NCBI RefSeq assembly: GCF_000315915.1
Contig: NC_020188.1
Coordinates: forward strand, 141,501-205,500
Direction of reading: 5' to 3'
Length of the DNA stretch: 64,000 nucleotides
DNA from: Henningerozyma blattae CBS 6284
Taxonomy: Eukaryota; Ascomycota; Saccharomycetes; Saccharomycetales; Saccharomycetaceae
Under the pieces are notes generated by a model. That model searched no databases and was not told where the DNA came from. It saw only the letters and a list, made by a program, of their open reading frames with translations. A program made the translations under genes and the position numbers. Shown here in pieces: positions 1 through 11,373 of this stretch. Position 1 is the stretch's first letter; the number at the start of each line of letters is the position of its first letter.

Positions 1-534
1 TTTCAAAATCAGTTCAAAAGTAAATCCAATAAAAGTAAAAATACCCCTTCCGCTTCATCTTTACCCGATAATTTTGGGGATTGTTTACCTTTAGATGATG
101 AACAACGACAACAACAATCCAATTCATTTTATCCAACTGCAAGCGTAGTGCAATCACTGTATCAAAGTGGTGATAATATTAAAAGCCCATCAACTACAAA
201 TTTTAATGCAAATGAATTTAATAGCATTAACTTATCATCACAGGGCAATGATCCCATTTTCACAGAGGAATCATATGGTCTCCAGAATGACCAAGGTTCT
301 ATGTTTACTATGCAGAATATTATAAATGAAAATACTCAAGAAACTTCAAAATTAAGCAAAGAACAAAACTTAGATTCAATAGAATCTAAAAAAACAACAG
401 AAAAATTAAATTCTGGGAGAATGTCCAAAGATTCAAATAATGCAAACTCTAAACTTGATAATATAGAGACAGCACTTGGTCTGGAATTGTTAGATCCTAG
501 CTCAAACGATTTTACTTTTCTCAATTGGCATTAA
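1..534 (+). CDS. 3' end of an unknown Ser/Asn/Gln-rich protein gene (partial at left edge)
   Basis: The reading frame is open from base 1 to the TAA at 532-534, giving at least 177 residues. The true start lies outside the window; the first start-like codon at 148 is a GTG and has no claim to be real. The visible part is hydrophilic, rich in Ser, Asn, Gln and Lys, with a short QQQ run, and ends in a more ordered tail (ETALGLELLDPSS followed by FTFLNWH). Acidic and aromatic tails like this occur in yeast transcription regulators, but no domain is visible and I do not recognise the protein. The next gene downstream is in the same orientation, 1.4 kb away. Confidence 0.7.
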   Translation, partial: FQNQFKSKSNKSKNTPSASSLPDNFGDCLPLDDEQRQQQSNSFYPTASVVQSLYQSGDNIKSPSTTNFNANEFNSINLSSQGNDPIFTEESYGLQNDQGSMFTMQNIINENTQETSKLSKEQNLDSIESKKTTEKLNSGRMSKDSNNANSKLDNIETALGLELLDPSSNDFTFLNWH

Positions 535-1918
535 TAGAAAAATTCCGTTTTTGATATTATGTTAAAATGAACGATTATTTCAACTTATTAATGTGCTTGT
601 ATCCTGAAATTTTCCATACATAAACTTCATTTATTTTTCTATATGTCATGGCAACATTGTCTTTTTTTTATACCTTTTTGATGATTGACTCGACGAATAT
701 CTACAACTGTGTCGATAATGAAATCATGGAATAATACTTAAGAGTAATCTTTCAATATTTGGAATATTTGGCTCATTATATTTTTGATTTATCAATCAGA
801 TTTACAGTGGATAATATAGTTTTTTAATTAGATAGTGTTATATTACTCTAAAGGCAATGACAATTAGGACCTCCATATTTTTGCTTTGATTCTACAGAAT
901 TATTATTCAAAATTGAACAGAGAACTAGGAATGAATCAATACCCTTTATTTAAGGTTAATTATATTCTTAAAATTACTTTTATACAACTTGAATTATTTA
1001 ATATTTTCTTAAATATCTTCAATATAGGGGTTTTGAGTTTTTTTGAGTTCTGTATGAAAAATCTCAAAAAAGAAAAAAAGAAAAAACTTAGAATAGCAAA
1101 AAAATATTAGTACTGTATATTTTATCTGTGTTAAGTAAACAAGTAAATCAGAACATTAATAATCTGTTCCATTAATTGTAGTGATATGGTTTATAATAAT
1201 AGAAAGTAATAAACGTTAGATTCATACTAGATGTACTGAATTTAAAAATTTAAATTCTTAAGTTGTTAATACTAAATGTCATATTTAATATACTCTACGA
1301 TATCTTTTAGCAGGCATAGCGTTCTGAATAATATCTCAAGTGGTCTATGAAAGAAGGATACTCCACTTTTCTATTTTGATTAGCCTAATAAACTTAAATA
1401 AGACATATAGAATTTGTGACATATAAAACTACAAATAATTAACTGCTAGCTAATTATACTATAAACTGTGATTGTAACTTACATACTTTATAGAGATGCC
1501 ATCAAGGTATCCTTATTGTAAATATCCGCCAATGAAACGATTAGCACGTGAATTAGAAAATTTTCTACGGAGCGCGAAATCTTGAAACAAAGCAGTTCGA
1601 CCGAAGACAGATTTTTAGCAACAATGATCGCCAATAGATTTTAATACCTGGGCTTAAATGTAAAATTTTAGCACTCTCCGAATATAACGACAATTTGTAT
1701 AAATCACAAGTGCTTCTAATTTATTGAACCTGAACGAGTGGCAAGCCTTTTTTTATAATTTTTACTGGGCGAGCAGTAAAATCAACATCTAGCGTGAACA
1801 CAGATTCTCCACTAAAATTTTACCAAGCAGCTAAGCATTAGTAGAAAAAAAATTATTCATTATCATACTTATAATTTGTTTCTGATAGTAACCACCATTT
1901 AAGATTTGCGGATACGTA
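535..1918. other. Intergenic region, 1.4 kb, no gene seen
   Basis: AT-rich DNA between two tandem genes. It holds the 3' flank of the left gene and the promoter of the YBL081W-like gene. A CACGTG core is at 1545-1550, about 370 bases before the next ATG. The only longer frame (886-1110) begins at TTG, has Lys-rich low complexity and is not supported. Confidence 0.6.
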
Positions 1919-3256
1919 ATGCCTGGAAAAATTAAGCCTGTTGCATATTTATCTCAAAATGAAGATATGGATAAGTACTTCCACGAGTATCAGTCATTAA
2001 AGATGTACTCTCAAAATACGGACCAATGTACTCCTACAGGATATACGAATAATAATTATTATCAGAATTTTAATTATAATCAACGAACTTACAAAAGTCA
2101 TCAGAGCTCTAATATGCAACATTCCCATGAGACCTTAAATAATATTGTAAACAATTATAGAAATATCCATCCGAATATTCATCTTAATTCCAAAACTTAT
2201 GATGGCAATTCCATCAACCAGGGGAGTAATATTACTGATTTCAAATCTGGCATGTCTGGATATTATGACTATAATAGCAGCAAAAGTAGATATTTGGATA
2301 AAACTAGCCATTATAACACTCCATATATCAATAGTAATAATAACAATGAGAATTATAATTATTATATTGATCAAGAAAAAAACTCCACACAAAACATAAA
2401 AAAATTTTCCAAAAAAGATAATAATACCTCATCAAATAAATATAAAATGTCAGAGTTGAAACAAAAGACACAATATAACTCGCCCTGGCTCTCGAATAAT
2501 TCTGTTATTGCTAATCAATTGAAGGAAACTTATCCTCAAGTATACCAAAATACTAAAAAAAATGTTTTGAGTCCCAGAAGTATTGCTGAAAAAGCTGGCG
2601 ATACATATCCCGCAGCAAATCTATCCTTTTACCCACATAATATTACAGCTCAAGATAATCAATTCCCAACTGCTATTTCCGAAAATGATATAAGCAGTAG
2701 AAACCATAGCTCAACAATACCTCATCTCGATAAACAGTTTATGCGGGATTCCACTTTACCCATTTTTTCTGGCAATTTTGATTTCTTAGGTCCAACGCAA
2801 AATGAAATAGGGAGTCCTTATCCACCAAATTCAGCTTCCAAATTTAATGTATACTTAGAAGATCCATTATTTTCTTCCGCAATATCCCCTCAAATACACA
2901 GTAATGACTTCGCCAACAATCTGGTACCTCCTTCAAATAATGTGATCACCACGCTACAACGGGACACTTTCATGAATAACTCGTATCATAATAATTTAGC
3001 TTCATTAGATTTTGGTTCAACACATCTAGACTCAAATAGCAATAACTTAACCAACACTGTTAATTCAAGGTTGATTAATAATGTTGAAGATCATACTAAA
3101 CTTTCGACTGCTAATTCTCCCCAATTAAGTTCTACTAGTAATAAAATCTTAATGTCTGACTCTTCATTGGGTTGGGATTTCAATGGGCCTAACAATACTG
3201 CCTCTAGAGGTAATTCGTTTGGTATTTGGAATTCTGACATGAGCGTCTGGAGCTAA
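1919..3256 (+). CDS. YBL081W-like protein of unknown function, Asn/Ser-rich
   Basis: This 445-residue protein is hydrophilic and very rich in Asn, Ser and Tyr, with runs such as SNNNNENYNYY in its first third. It has no membrane segment and no recognised domain. The last residues are ordered and aromatic (SLGWDFNGP, then FGIWNSDMSVWS), the only part that looks like a conserved motif. The link to S. cerevisiae YBL081W, itself uncharacterised, rests mainly on position and direction: it lies next to and converges on PET112, which is followed by NUP170, exactly as in S. cerevisiae. Sequence identity alone would not support the assignment. Function unknown. Confidence 0.6.
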   Translation: MPGKIKPVAYLSQNEDMDKYFHEYQSLKMYSQNTDQCTPTGYTNNNYYQNFNYNQRTYKSHQSSNMQHSHETLNNIVNNYRNIHPNIHLNSKTYDGNSINQGSNITDFKSGMSGYYDYNSSKSRYLDKTSHYNTPYINSNNNNENYNYYIDQEKNSTQNIKKFSKKDNNTSSNKYKMSELKQKTQYNSPWLSNNSVIANQLKETYPQVYQNTKKNVLSPRSIAEKAGDTYPAANLSFYPHNITAQDNQFPTAISENDISSRNHSSTIPHLDKQFMRDSTLPIFSGNFDFLGPTQNEIGSPYPPNSASKFNVYLEDPLFSSAISPQIHSNDFANNLVPPSNNVITTLQRDTFMNNSYHNNLASLDFGSTHLDSNSNNLTNTVNSRLINNVEDHTKLSTANSPQLSSTSNKILMSDSSLGWDFNGPNNTASRGNSFGIWNSDMSVWS

Positions 3257-3942
3257 CACTTAAAATACTTTTAAAAACACAGTAAAAAAATCTGTTTCCC
3301 TTTAATCTTAAAGGCCATTAGTGTTTTTCCATATTTTTTTTTTCATTTTTTTCTTTCTCTTCCATGTCTTACCTACGTATATATAGTATTTTTTTTCTTT
3401 TCTGGATAATGGATTTTGGTTACGGTTGGTTAGGTAATATAGTTTGGCTATTTTAATTTATCATCATTTCGTCTATTTTTTTATTCTCTTTTTTTCGTTT
3501 GTTTTACTCTGTTTTGATAATAATGCATTTTTTGTTACTGATCTTTAATTTATCAACACACAACTTGTATTCTATTATTTGATGTTTTTACTTTTTATAT
3601 CATATTTTTTATTCCCAGTATTGATTAAGGTTTAGTAATTGCTTTGATTTGTTCATAGATTATTTAGCAGTACATAATTTTGAATAACATTTCATTGACA
3701 CTACAGAATGCAAAAGCTTTATATATGGGGGAAATTCATCGCTCTTTCATGCGGTTCAATATGACGACTAGTGCACAACAAAAAAATTGAAAGAATATAT
3801 ATTTGAATGCTATATACAGAATGATAGCGTTATTTACAAACTAATCTACAACAAGTATCCTGAGAGAATATTATTCGTAAATATATTTAATAAGATAGTT
3901 TATTGATTTAATAAGTTCAATGTAAACGGAAGATATCACCGT
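3257..3942. other. Convergent intergenic region, no gene seen
   Basis: Shared 3' flank of the YBL081W-like gene and PET112, 686 bases. T-rich tracts between 3335 and 3540 are typical of yeast 3' ends. No coding signal. Confidence 0.6.
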
Positions 3943-5652
3943 CTACCATTTAATGTTTAATAATTTTTTATAATTAAGTTCAAACTCTTTTGATGTGATC
4001 CTACCTTGTGATTTTCTCATACCTTGTCCGATTAAGAATTTTAAGCCATTCTTCTTTTTCCCAGAAACAATACATTCAATTAGACTTTGATCCTTAATAT
4101 CGTTTAATATTGCTCTACATAAGTCTTGTACGTCTTTGTGGTGTTCTTCACTAATAGGTGCCAAGTCATATTGTCCTAAAATATCATCAAAATTTATTTG
4201 TTTGGAATATTTTTCGTCATTAGGGTCGAATGATTTTAAGATAGATGGCAACATTAGCTTAGCAGTACTATTGGTTATTCTGGATGTTTTAATTAGGTAT
4301 AAAAAATAAGAAAAACTTTTTGGAGTTAAGAAAGTATGGCTTACGCTCTTTAAAGGAATTGAATATCTGTTTAATATTCCTAGAAGGTTATGAAGAATCC
4401 AATTCACTACCAATTTAGATTCTGTCGCTATATTATACCGCTTACACAAACTAGAATAAGAATGGAAAGTTTCGAAAAAATATGTAGATAGATCATTATG
4501 AGAATATAAATTATTTTTACTATTACTGCTAATTGAAAATATCCTAGCATCTTTCAAGGAAAGACAATAGGGTTCTGCCAGCAATTTCCTTATTAGTTGA
4601 TCAGGTAGTAAACCTAGATTATTTTTCATTGTAGAAATGAAATTTTGAGAAAAATTAACGACAGGTAATTCTAAATCAGGGATATATCTGTAGTCTGTGT
4701 GCGTTTCTTTAGTTCTTAGTAAATGGGTTCTTGATCCATCCCATGACCTAGTTTCTGCTAAATACTCGACATAGCTATTATCTTTAGCACTTTTTAAGAT
4801 ATCTACTTGTCTATAATACTCATATTTGATAGCTTTGGAAATTTCAGAAGTGTTGGGCAAATTTTTCAGCTCTACTCTTGGAAAATCATTGACGTTAACA
4901 TTCACATCAACTCTTAAAGCACCTGTTTCGAGATCTCCTGTGGAAATATGTAAGTGTCTAACAAGGTTTTGATATTTTTTAATAAAACTCACAATTTGTT
5001 TACAATCAGTAAAATCAGGATATGTCACTAATTCAATCAACGGTACGTTTGATCTGTTTAAATCAACCAATCTTCCATCACCAGAATTATTCCTGTTATA
5101 AATAGATTTCCCAGTATCCTGTTCTATTTGAATTTGAATAATATTAATTTTTTTATTTATTTCATCTATATTATCAAGGTCGCCATATAACATAAGACAC
5201 CCACCCTTGGCAAATGGAGAGAAATGTTGAGTAATTTGGTAGCCGGCAGGCTGGTCTGGGTAAAAGTAGTGTTTTCTGTCAAAACTACACGAGCTATTAA
5301 TTGTTGAGTTTAATGCCAATGCCAATTTAGTAGCAAATATGACAGGCTCATAGTTTAATATTGGCTGAGTTCCAGGAATTGCTGCATCATAAAATGAAAC
5401 ATTGTGGTTTGGTTTAGTTTCTAAAGAGCTATTCAAAGTGCTAGAGAATAATTTATATTTTGTTTGTAATTGTGTATGGATTTCTAAGCCACATTTTAAT
5501 TTGAATTCTGGTTGTACACTATAACTCCTACGGTTGATTCTGAAAAGGGTTTGCAATGCTGCAACTCTTGATGAATATTTCGAAAGCCTTAATATTTTGA
5601 AAGAAAACCTTCGATTTGTTACATGAGCTACTCCTGACATACCAACCGTCAT
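3943..5652 (-). CDS. PET112: Mitochondrial glutamyl-tRNA(Gln) amidotransferase subunit B (GatB/Pet112)
   Basis: GatB is part of the mitochondrial GatFAB complex, which converts Glu-tRNA(Gln) to Gln-tRNA(Gln) so that mitochondria can translate Gln codons without a glutaminyl-tRNA synthetase. The 569-residue product begins with a basic, hydroxylated, acid-poor leader of about 45 residues that fits a mitochondrial presequence. The GatB signature GLEIHTQL follows at residues 55-62. Further family blocks are YPDQPAGYQITQ, DGRLVDLNRSNVPLIELV and TGDLETGALRVDVNVN; the C-terminal quarter matches the GatB/YqeY tail. Length is close to the 541 residues of S. cerevisiae Pet112. ATG at 5650-5652; a second Met four codons on is also possible. 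It diverges from NUP170. Confidence 0.95.
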   Translation of the reverse strand: MTVGMSGVAHVTNRRFSFKILRLSKYSSRVAALQTLFRINRRSYSVQPEFKLKCGLEIHTQLQTKYKLFSSTLNSSLETKPNHNVSFYDAAIPGTQPILNYEPVIFATKLALALNSTINSSCSFDRKHYFYPDQPAGYQITQHFSPFAKGGCLMLYGDLDNIDEINKKINIIQIQIEQDTGKSIYNRNNSGDGRLVDLNRSNVPLIELVTYPDFTDCKQIVSFIKKYQNLVRHLHISTGDLETGALRVDVNVNVNDFPRVELKNLPNTSEISKAIKYEYYRQVDILKSAKDNSYVEYLAETRSWDGSRTHLLRTKETHTDYRYIPDLELPVVNFSQNFISTMKNNLGLLPDQLIRKLLAEPYCLSLKDARIFSISSNSKNNLYSHNDLSTYFFETFHSYSSLCKRYNIATESKLVVNWILHNLLGILNRYSIPLKSVSHTFLTPKSFSYFLYLIKTSRITNSTAKLMLPSILKSFDPNDEKYSKQINFDDILGQYDLAPISEEHHKDVQDLCRAILNDIKDQSLIECIVSGKKKNGLKFLIGQGMRKSQGRITSKEFELNYKKLLNIKW

Positions 5653-6446
5653 ATTTTTTGATTCTAGTTGTATTAAACGCTAAGCAATTAATATGATATT
5701 TTTTAAGCATAAATCACTTAAGTATATTTTTTTAGTTTTATAACTATATTTAATCCAGTTTTGAATTTTTGAAAATTTAAAGGTCACAAATATAAAAAAA
5801 ATATTTCAATTTCAGGTGATTAATGGAACATCTACTAGGATTAGTTTATGACGTAATAAAATAAACCTCTAATATATTTCTTTTTAAGCGGGCTAATCAA
5901 AATTATATTTCTAGTTAAATTGTGCTACCATCTAAAAATATTAAATAAATAAAAATGAATAAAAATATTGATTTAGATAGAAAACAAAATATATTGGCAT
6001 AGATTATCTTTCTGGGTAAGTTCTAAACAGCTTTGCATTGGCTTTACTTGAAAGGCTGTATAATATTAGAGTTTTATCATTTCTGAGCACGTGCTAAGAT
6101 CCGGGTAATGTTAAAAAATTTCTTAGTTGTATGCCAAATATTCTTGACCTAAGATGAGAATAAAAATATACAAAATCTGTATATCAAAACCAAAAAAGTT
6201 AATGCTTTTTATAACGAGAGCATTTTTATGAATGACAATATACTGCTCGTGGTCTCAAGCTCACTAATTTCACAAGATAATCCTTTTAGTTTTAGATACT
6301 TACATTAACTTATCACGTTTCTTTAGTATTTTTTTAATAATTAAAAATAACAAAATTCGAAAAGCTCTACTTCCATAGGTTAAACGTGCAATAGCAGAAA
6401 AGCTCGATATATTATACACCCTGTTGAGAAATTGCGTGTGTCAATT
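5653..6446. promoter_or_regulatory. Divergent PET112/NUP170 promoter region
   Basis: 794 AT-rich bases between divergent genes. It contains a CACGTG inside the palindrome AGCACGTGCT (6087-6096) and, 5 bases later, a perfect Reb1-type CCGGGTAA at 6101-6108. These are the sort of general-factor sites that open yeast divergent promoters. No gene is visible. Confidence 0.6.
6101..6108. promoter_or_regulatory. Reb1 consensus site
   Basis: CCGGGTAA, the reverse complement of TTACCCGG, lies in the PET112/NUP170 divergent promoter, 346 bases before the NUP170 ATG and next to a CACGTG (Cbf1-type) site at 6088-6093. The match is exact; occupancy is inference. Confidence 0.5.
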
Positions 6447-9400
6447 ATGTATTCTACACCGTTGAAAAGCAGGATTCATTATGATAATAATTCAACATTT
6501 GCTGCATCTCATTCTTTGGGTGGCACAAACAAGAAGGATCCTTCAATTGCTCCTTCTTTTAATAATGACTATACTACGAAAAAACCCAGTACTAATTCAT
6601 TCCTTCCTAATTTAAGCATTTCTAATGCATTATTAAGTAACCCAACTACATCAATTTTATCATCAAATCTAAACAATACAACAGCTTCTACAAGCTCAAA
6701 TAATAATACTCATTTACACATTTCAAATATTGCCAATCTAAATCCTTTAGATCTAGCATCCCAATATATTGATCATTTAGAACGCCAAGATGCTCACTGT
6801 CCAATTTTAGACGAACGCTCTTACTACAACAATGGTGTTAATTATAACTTTAGTAGAGAAGTGGGCGGCCTTGGCGCTTTTACGCCATTCGAGAGACAAA
6901 AGGTTGTAAATATACCGGATGATATACTACAAGAAGTTTCCAAAGCAGAAATCAAAAGTGATGTTGGTATTTTTCCAGAAATCGATAGATGCTGGTTCAC
7001 AATTGATAATAAATTAATTCTCTGGAATATCAACGATAATACAGATTTCCAATCGATCGATGAAATTAAACACACTATTTTAAAAGTAAAATTGGTAATT
7101 CCAAAGCCAAACACTTTTGTGGATCATATAAATTATTTATTATTAATTACTACACCTTTTGATATTTTTATTTTGGCCTTGTCATCTAATAAATTAACTT
7201 CTGAACTTAAAGTATTTAACACTGGTATGTCTGTACCGGTTCATGGCATAGATGTTTCAGAAATTATTTGCTATGAAAAGACAGGCCAAATTTTTTTCAG
7301 TGGCAAATCTAATGGTATGAATGTTTGGGAATTGCAATATTCTTCGACAGATGACTGGTTTAATACCAAATGTACAAAATCTTGTTTGACACAATCAACT
7401 CTATCTAATCTATTGCCAACAAACCTCTTTGCAAAGTTACCAGGTAGCGGTTTAGTTCAATCTTTATTCGAAGATGATTCTTCATACTTGCAAGAAACTA
7501 TTATCCAGCTAACTATTGATCAATCGAGAGGTATTATTTATTCCTTGTCTTCGAAATCAACAATTAGGGCATATTTGATCAATGGTTCACATCTGGAAAC
7601 ACCTTTATCAATTCCAACTTCATATATCAAAAGAATTATTGGCACTACAACTGCAAGAGGTGCTGCTATTCTTGGCGATAAGTATTTAAAATTTACCAAA
7701 ATAATTTCAGTTTCGCAACAAGAAAATAATAACCTTTTTTTGGTTGCCATCACCTTGGGAGGGGTGCGTTTATATTTTAATGGTTCAGTTGGTAGACACA
7801 ATATTGAAGCATTGAGATTAGAATCGATTAAGTTTCCTCCTAGTGCTGCAACCCAAGAAGCCATGCAAGAGGAATTGGAAAAACAGCAAAATGATATTCA
7901 AAAGAAAAATTTACCCTTATACACATCTTTATCTTCATCTCAATCTGTTATGCTGAAATTTCAAAAGAGGTCTGCTGTGCTACTAAATACTACGAATGCA
8001 TGTACGGTCATATCACCTGGGATTTTCTTTTCATCAGTGGAAAAAGACCGTCACGAAGCTCACAATAAAAAAACTATTACAAGTAATGCAGGGAACACAT
8101 CATCTAACAGTGATGGCTATATAGCAACAACTCAAGCTACATCCCCTTTACATGCTCATAAAAATGCGAATACTATACACAGACTATTTGTCAGTGTTCC
8201 AGATTATGGTGTTCTTAAGAATCATGGTAAGTATGTCGAGAATGCCACATTTTTGGATACTAATAGCCCTATTAAAGAAATTACTGCATTAAATAAATAT
8301 TCCCCAGCTTCATTAAAACCTGAAGGCTATTCAAATGCTTTCGCCACCCAATACAGCTCCGAACAATTAAAAATAGCAGTTTTAACTACGACATCAATTG
8401 AAATATATCGTTATAGAACTCCAGACGAAGTTTTTGAATCTTTAATTGGTAACCCGTTACCATTTTTACTTAATTATGGTCTTGCTGAGGCTTGTTCAAC
8501 AGCTTTATTTGTTGCATGCAAGTCCAATAAATCCGATGCATTAAGATCTTCCGCTTTGACATTTTTCACTGTAGGTATCCCAGGCATCATTGAAATCAAA
8601 CCAAGATATAATAGATATACATTATCTAATGTTTCATCCCTCTTGAGTAAAGCATCATGCGATACTGCCACACCTCAGAAATCTTTTCTAGGATCGTCTT
8701 CAAATAAGTTTGATTCTGAATCAAATCTCAACTTGGATGATGTTTTCTTATCTCCCAGATTTTATGGTATCGCGCTATTGATCACTAGACTATTTAGAGA
8801 TATCTGGGATAAGGAAATATTTTCTCAATATATTAAACCAACCAATAGTCAATTTTTATCAACTAGCAGTATAATAAAAAGGGATGATAATAATTTAATA
8901 TCTAAAATTTCTATTAGCAAAAGTTTTGTGGAATATTATCTTTCATCTGTTGCTATATTAAATGAATTTTTCGATGTTTATGGCACCTCATTAACTACCA
9001 TGTATTCACCATCTTTAGCATCTACCAAGTTCTCTGATAAATCAGAAGATGTTGCTAATCAGGCTGAAAATATTGCACTTAATTCATTAATTAAATTAAT
9101 TCAATCCATCAAGGAAGCGTTGTCATTTTTAAATGTTTTATACGAGGAGAGTGAAGTAGAAGGGTTAGAAAATCAATCTGTAACCTTTAAAGATATTATT
9201 AAGTTTATTAATCCAGAAATTCAAAGAGAATTATTAAAGTTAAAATTTAAGGATATATTTGCTTTAAAAGAAGGAAGTAAGTTGTTAATCAGAGAAATTT
9301 TAGCATCTATTATCAATAGAAATATCAATAGAGGCGTTTCAATTGAATATACTGCCACTGCTTTACAAGAAAGGTGCGGTTCATTTTGCTCAAGTGTTGA

Positions 9401-11027
9401 TATCTTAGGATTTAGAGCATCTGAACATCTAAGGAAAGCTAAAGAAATTGGCTTAAGAGATATTGAGACATTAAGCTATCATTTGAATAATGCAATCAAA
9501 CTATATGAAAAAATTGTTGATGATTTATCCATTGAAAAATTAAAAGATGCAGTAAATACTATGCTAGAGTTAAATTATTTTCCTAAGACGATACAATTTT
9601 TATTAAACATTGCTAACGCTATTGACAAAGGGAAATTAGCCTATCAATACGTTTCTGATGGTTATTTGAAAGATGATGAAAGGAAAATATACTATGATAA
9701 GAGATTGATGATATATGATTTGGTATTTGATGCGTTGGTAAAAGTGGACGCATCTTCCTTAAGTTATAAAACCAATACCAATTCTAATATCAACCCAGCT
9801 ACTAACTCAACTATAAATGCAAAAACTAATACCAATAAGGCGTTCTCATTTGCCAATGAAATGGAGCTGTTAAGACAAGAAAGTTATGAATACGCATTGA
9901 CATATAATGATCAATTATTTCATTATAAATTATATGACTGGCTAGTATCACAAAAGCAACAAGATAAATTATTACAGTTAAAGACAGATTATATTTTACC
10001 ATATTTGGAGGAAAAATCTAAAGATTCATTAGAAGTGTCTAAAGTATTGTGGGTTTATTTATCAAGAATGTCTAAATTTTTCGAGGCTGCTGAGGTTTTG
10101 TATTTATTATCACTATCTGATTTTGAAATTAAATTAAATGAAAGAATAGAATTCTTATCTAGAGCCAATGGGTTTTGCAATAGTTTATCGCTTTCTAATC
10201 AAAAGAGCAAAATGATACAATTAGGAAATCAAATCCAAGAAATTTTTGAAGTTGCGTCAATACAAGATGATATATTATCATTAATAATTACAGACAATAG
10301 AATTGAAACAGATATTAAAGATAAATTGATTAAGGAACTTGATAATAAAATATTAACGGTTAGTAAATTATTTAATGAATATGCCATACCATTAGGATAT
10401 CATGAAATATGTTTATTGATTTTCCAAGTTTCTAATTTTAATAACCAAGAAGAAATTTTAAATGAATGGGATGAATTATTTAATTCGTTGAAAAAAGAGA
10501 TTAATATTGACGAAGATGCTAATAGTACAAAAGAATTAGAGAATTCTAAAAACTTCATTAATTTATTATCTAATGTAATTATTAAAATTGGTAGACAGGT
10601 AAATAAATCTGAAGTTGTTTTTCCAATAAAAGAATTAATTCCTAAGATCGTTCAGATATTTCAAAGTATTTCATCACATTCTAATTACTCCAAATCAACT
10701 TCTAATTTAATTAAGAATGGTTCCATTATATCAATCTTTTTATCATCTGGAATTAGTTTTGATAAATTATATTACATCTTGAGGGAATTGATTGAAAATA
10801 ATGAAAATGAAACAAGTACTGCTAATAGTAATAGTTCTTCTATTACTAATAATAGTAATACTGCTATTTATAAGAATGAGATGGTTTGGCTAATTAAAGA
10901 ATGGTATCAATACGATAGAAAACTAAGGGATATCATAACATTTGATGAAATCAACAAATTAATTGAATATAATTTAGATAATGATCCAATTGAGAAATAT
11001 ATGAAAAGTACTGGTAATAGCATTTAA
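6447..11027 (+). CDS. NUP170: Nup155-family inner-ring nucleoporin (Nup170/Nup157)
   Basis: A large scaffold nucleoporin of the inner ring of the nuclear pore complex. I start it at the ATG at 6447; the frame opens five codons earlier only at a TTG. The product is 1526 residues, close to Nup170 (1502). An Asn/Ser/Thr-rich leader of about 110 residues precedes the Nup155-type beta-propeller region (about residues 140-650; for example EIDRCWFTIDNKLILWN and IIYSLSSKSTIRAYLI), followed by a long alpha-helical solenoid to the C-terminus. An Asn-rich insert (about residues 1108-1128) and a Ser/Asn run (about 1450-1475) look lineage-specific. Its place between PET112 and an SSA3-like gene matches NUP170 rather than its paralogue NUP157. 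Confidence 0.92.
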   Translation: MYSTPLKSRIHYDNNSTFAASHSLGGTNKKDPSIAPSFNNDYTTKKPSTNSFLPNLSISNALLSNPTTSILSSNLNNTTASTSSNNNTHLHISNIANLNPLDLASQYIDHLERQDAHCPILDERSYYNNGVNYNFSREVGGLGAFTPFERQKVVNIPDDILQEVSKAEIKSDVGIFPEIDRCWFTIDNKLILWNINDNTDFQSIDEIKHTILKVKLVIPKPNTFVDHINYLLLITTPFDIFILALSSNKLTSELKVFNTGMSVPVHGIDVSEIICYEKTGQIFFSGKSNGMNVWELQYSSTDDWFNTKCTKSCLTQSTLSNLLPTNLFAKLPGSGLVQSLFEDDSSYLQETIIQLTIDQSRGIIYSLSSKSTIRAYLINGSHLETPLSIPTSYIKRIIGTTTARGAAILGDKYLKFTKIISVSQQENNNLFLVAITLGGVRLYFNGSVGRHNIEALRLESIKFPPSAATQEAMQEELEKQQNDIQKKNLPLYTSLSSSQSVMLKFQKRSAVLLNTTNACTVISPGIFFSSVEKDRHEAHNKKTITSNAGNTSSNSDGYIATTQATSPLHAHKNANTIHRLFVSVPDYGVLKNHGKYVENATFLDTNSPIKEITALNKYSPASLKPEGYSNAFATQYSSEQLKIAVLTTTSIEIYRYRTPDEVFESLIGNPLPFLLNYGLAEACSTALFVACKSNKSDALRSSALTFFTVGIPGIIEIKPRYNRYTLSNVSSLLSKASCDTATPQKSFLGSSSNKFDSESNLNLDDVFLSPRFYGIALLITRLFRDIWDKEIFSQYIKPTNSQFLSTSSIIKRDDNNLISKISISKSFVEYYLSSVAILNEFFDVYGTSLTTMYSPSLASTKFSDKSEDVANQAENIALNSLIKLIQSIKEALSFLNVLYEESEVEGLENQSVTFKDIIKFINPEIQRELLKLKFKDIFALKEGSKLLIREILASIINRNINRGVSIEYTATALQERCGSFCSSVDILGFRASEHLRKAKEIGLRDIETLSYHLNNAIKLYEKIVDDLSIEKLKDAVNTMLELNYFPKTIQFLLNIANAIDKGKLAYQYVSDGYLKDDERKIYYDKRLMIYDLVFDALVKVDASSLSYKTNTNSNINPATNSTINAKTNTNKAFSFANEMELLRQESYEYALTYNDQLFHYKLYDWLVSQKQQDKLLQLKTDYILPYLEEKSKDSLEVSKVLWVYLSRMSKFFEAAEVLYLLSLSDFEIKLNERIEFLSRANGFCNSLSLSNQKSKMIQLGNQIQEIFEVASIQDDILSLIITDNRIETDIKDKLIKELDNKILTVSKLFNEYAIPLGYHEICLLIFQVSNFNNQEEILNEWDELFNSLKKEINIDEDANSTKELENSKNFINLLSNVIIKIGRQVNKSEVVFPIKELIPKIVQIFQSISSHSNYSKSTSNLIKNGSIISIFLSSGISFDKLYYILRELIENNENETSTANSNSSSITNNSNTAIYKNEMVWLIKEWYQYDRKLRDIITFDEINKLIEYNLDNDPIEKYMKSTGNSI

Positions 11028-11373
11028 ACCAAATAGCTTTATGTATCTATATAAAGTATTGTAAACTTATCATGCGATCTAATAGAACTGTATATTATGA
11101 AATTTTATGTTTTTTGTATTATATATATTTTCTTTGATAAGAAAATGATTTCTCTATTCTTATTATACAAAGAAGATATGTACAATATGAACCTAATATG
11201 TTGTAAATTGTTTACTATTCATTTGAAAGAGATTTTGAATTTGAAGATTTGTATAATATTTATTTAGTCATATTAATTATATAGATAGACATGAAAAAAA
11301 AAATAGCCGCTAAGTAAAAATATTTTAAAAAAATTAACCAATTAACAATTAAAAATATAAGGAATAAAAAAAA
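11028..11373. other. Convergent intergenic region with a perfect ARS-consensus match
   Basis: Very AT-rich 3' flank shared by NUP170 and the SSA gene. It contains TTTTATGTTTT at 11103-11113, an 11/11 match to the S. cerevisiae ARS consensus WTTTAYRTTTW. In an AT-rich convergent space this is a plausible but unproven origin core. No gene. Confidence 0.35.

Noticed and set aside
6432..6446. Upstream start of NUP170
   Set aside because: The extra five codons begin at TTG; the ATG at 6447 is the first normal start.
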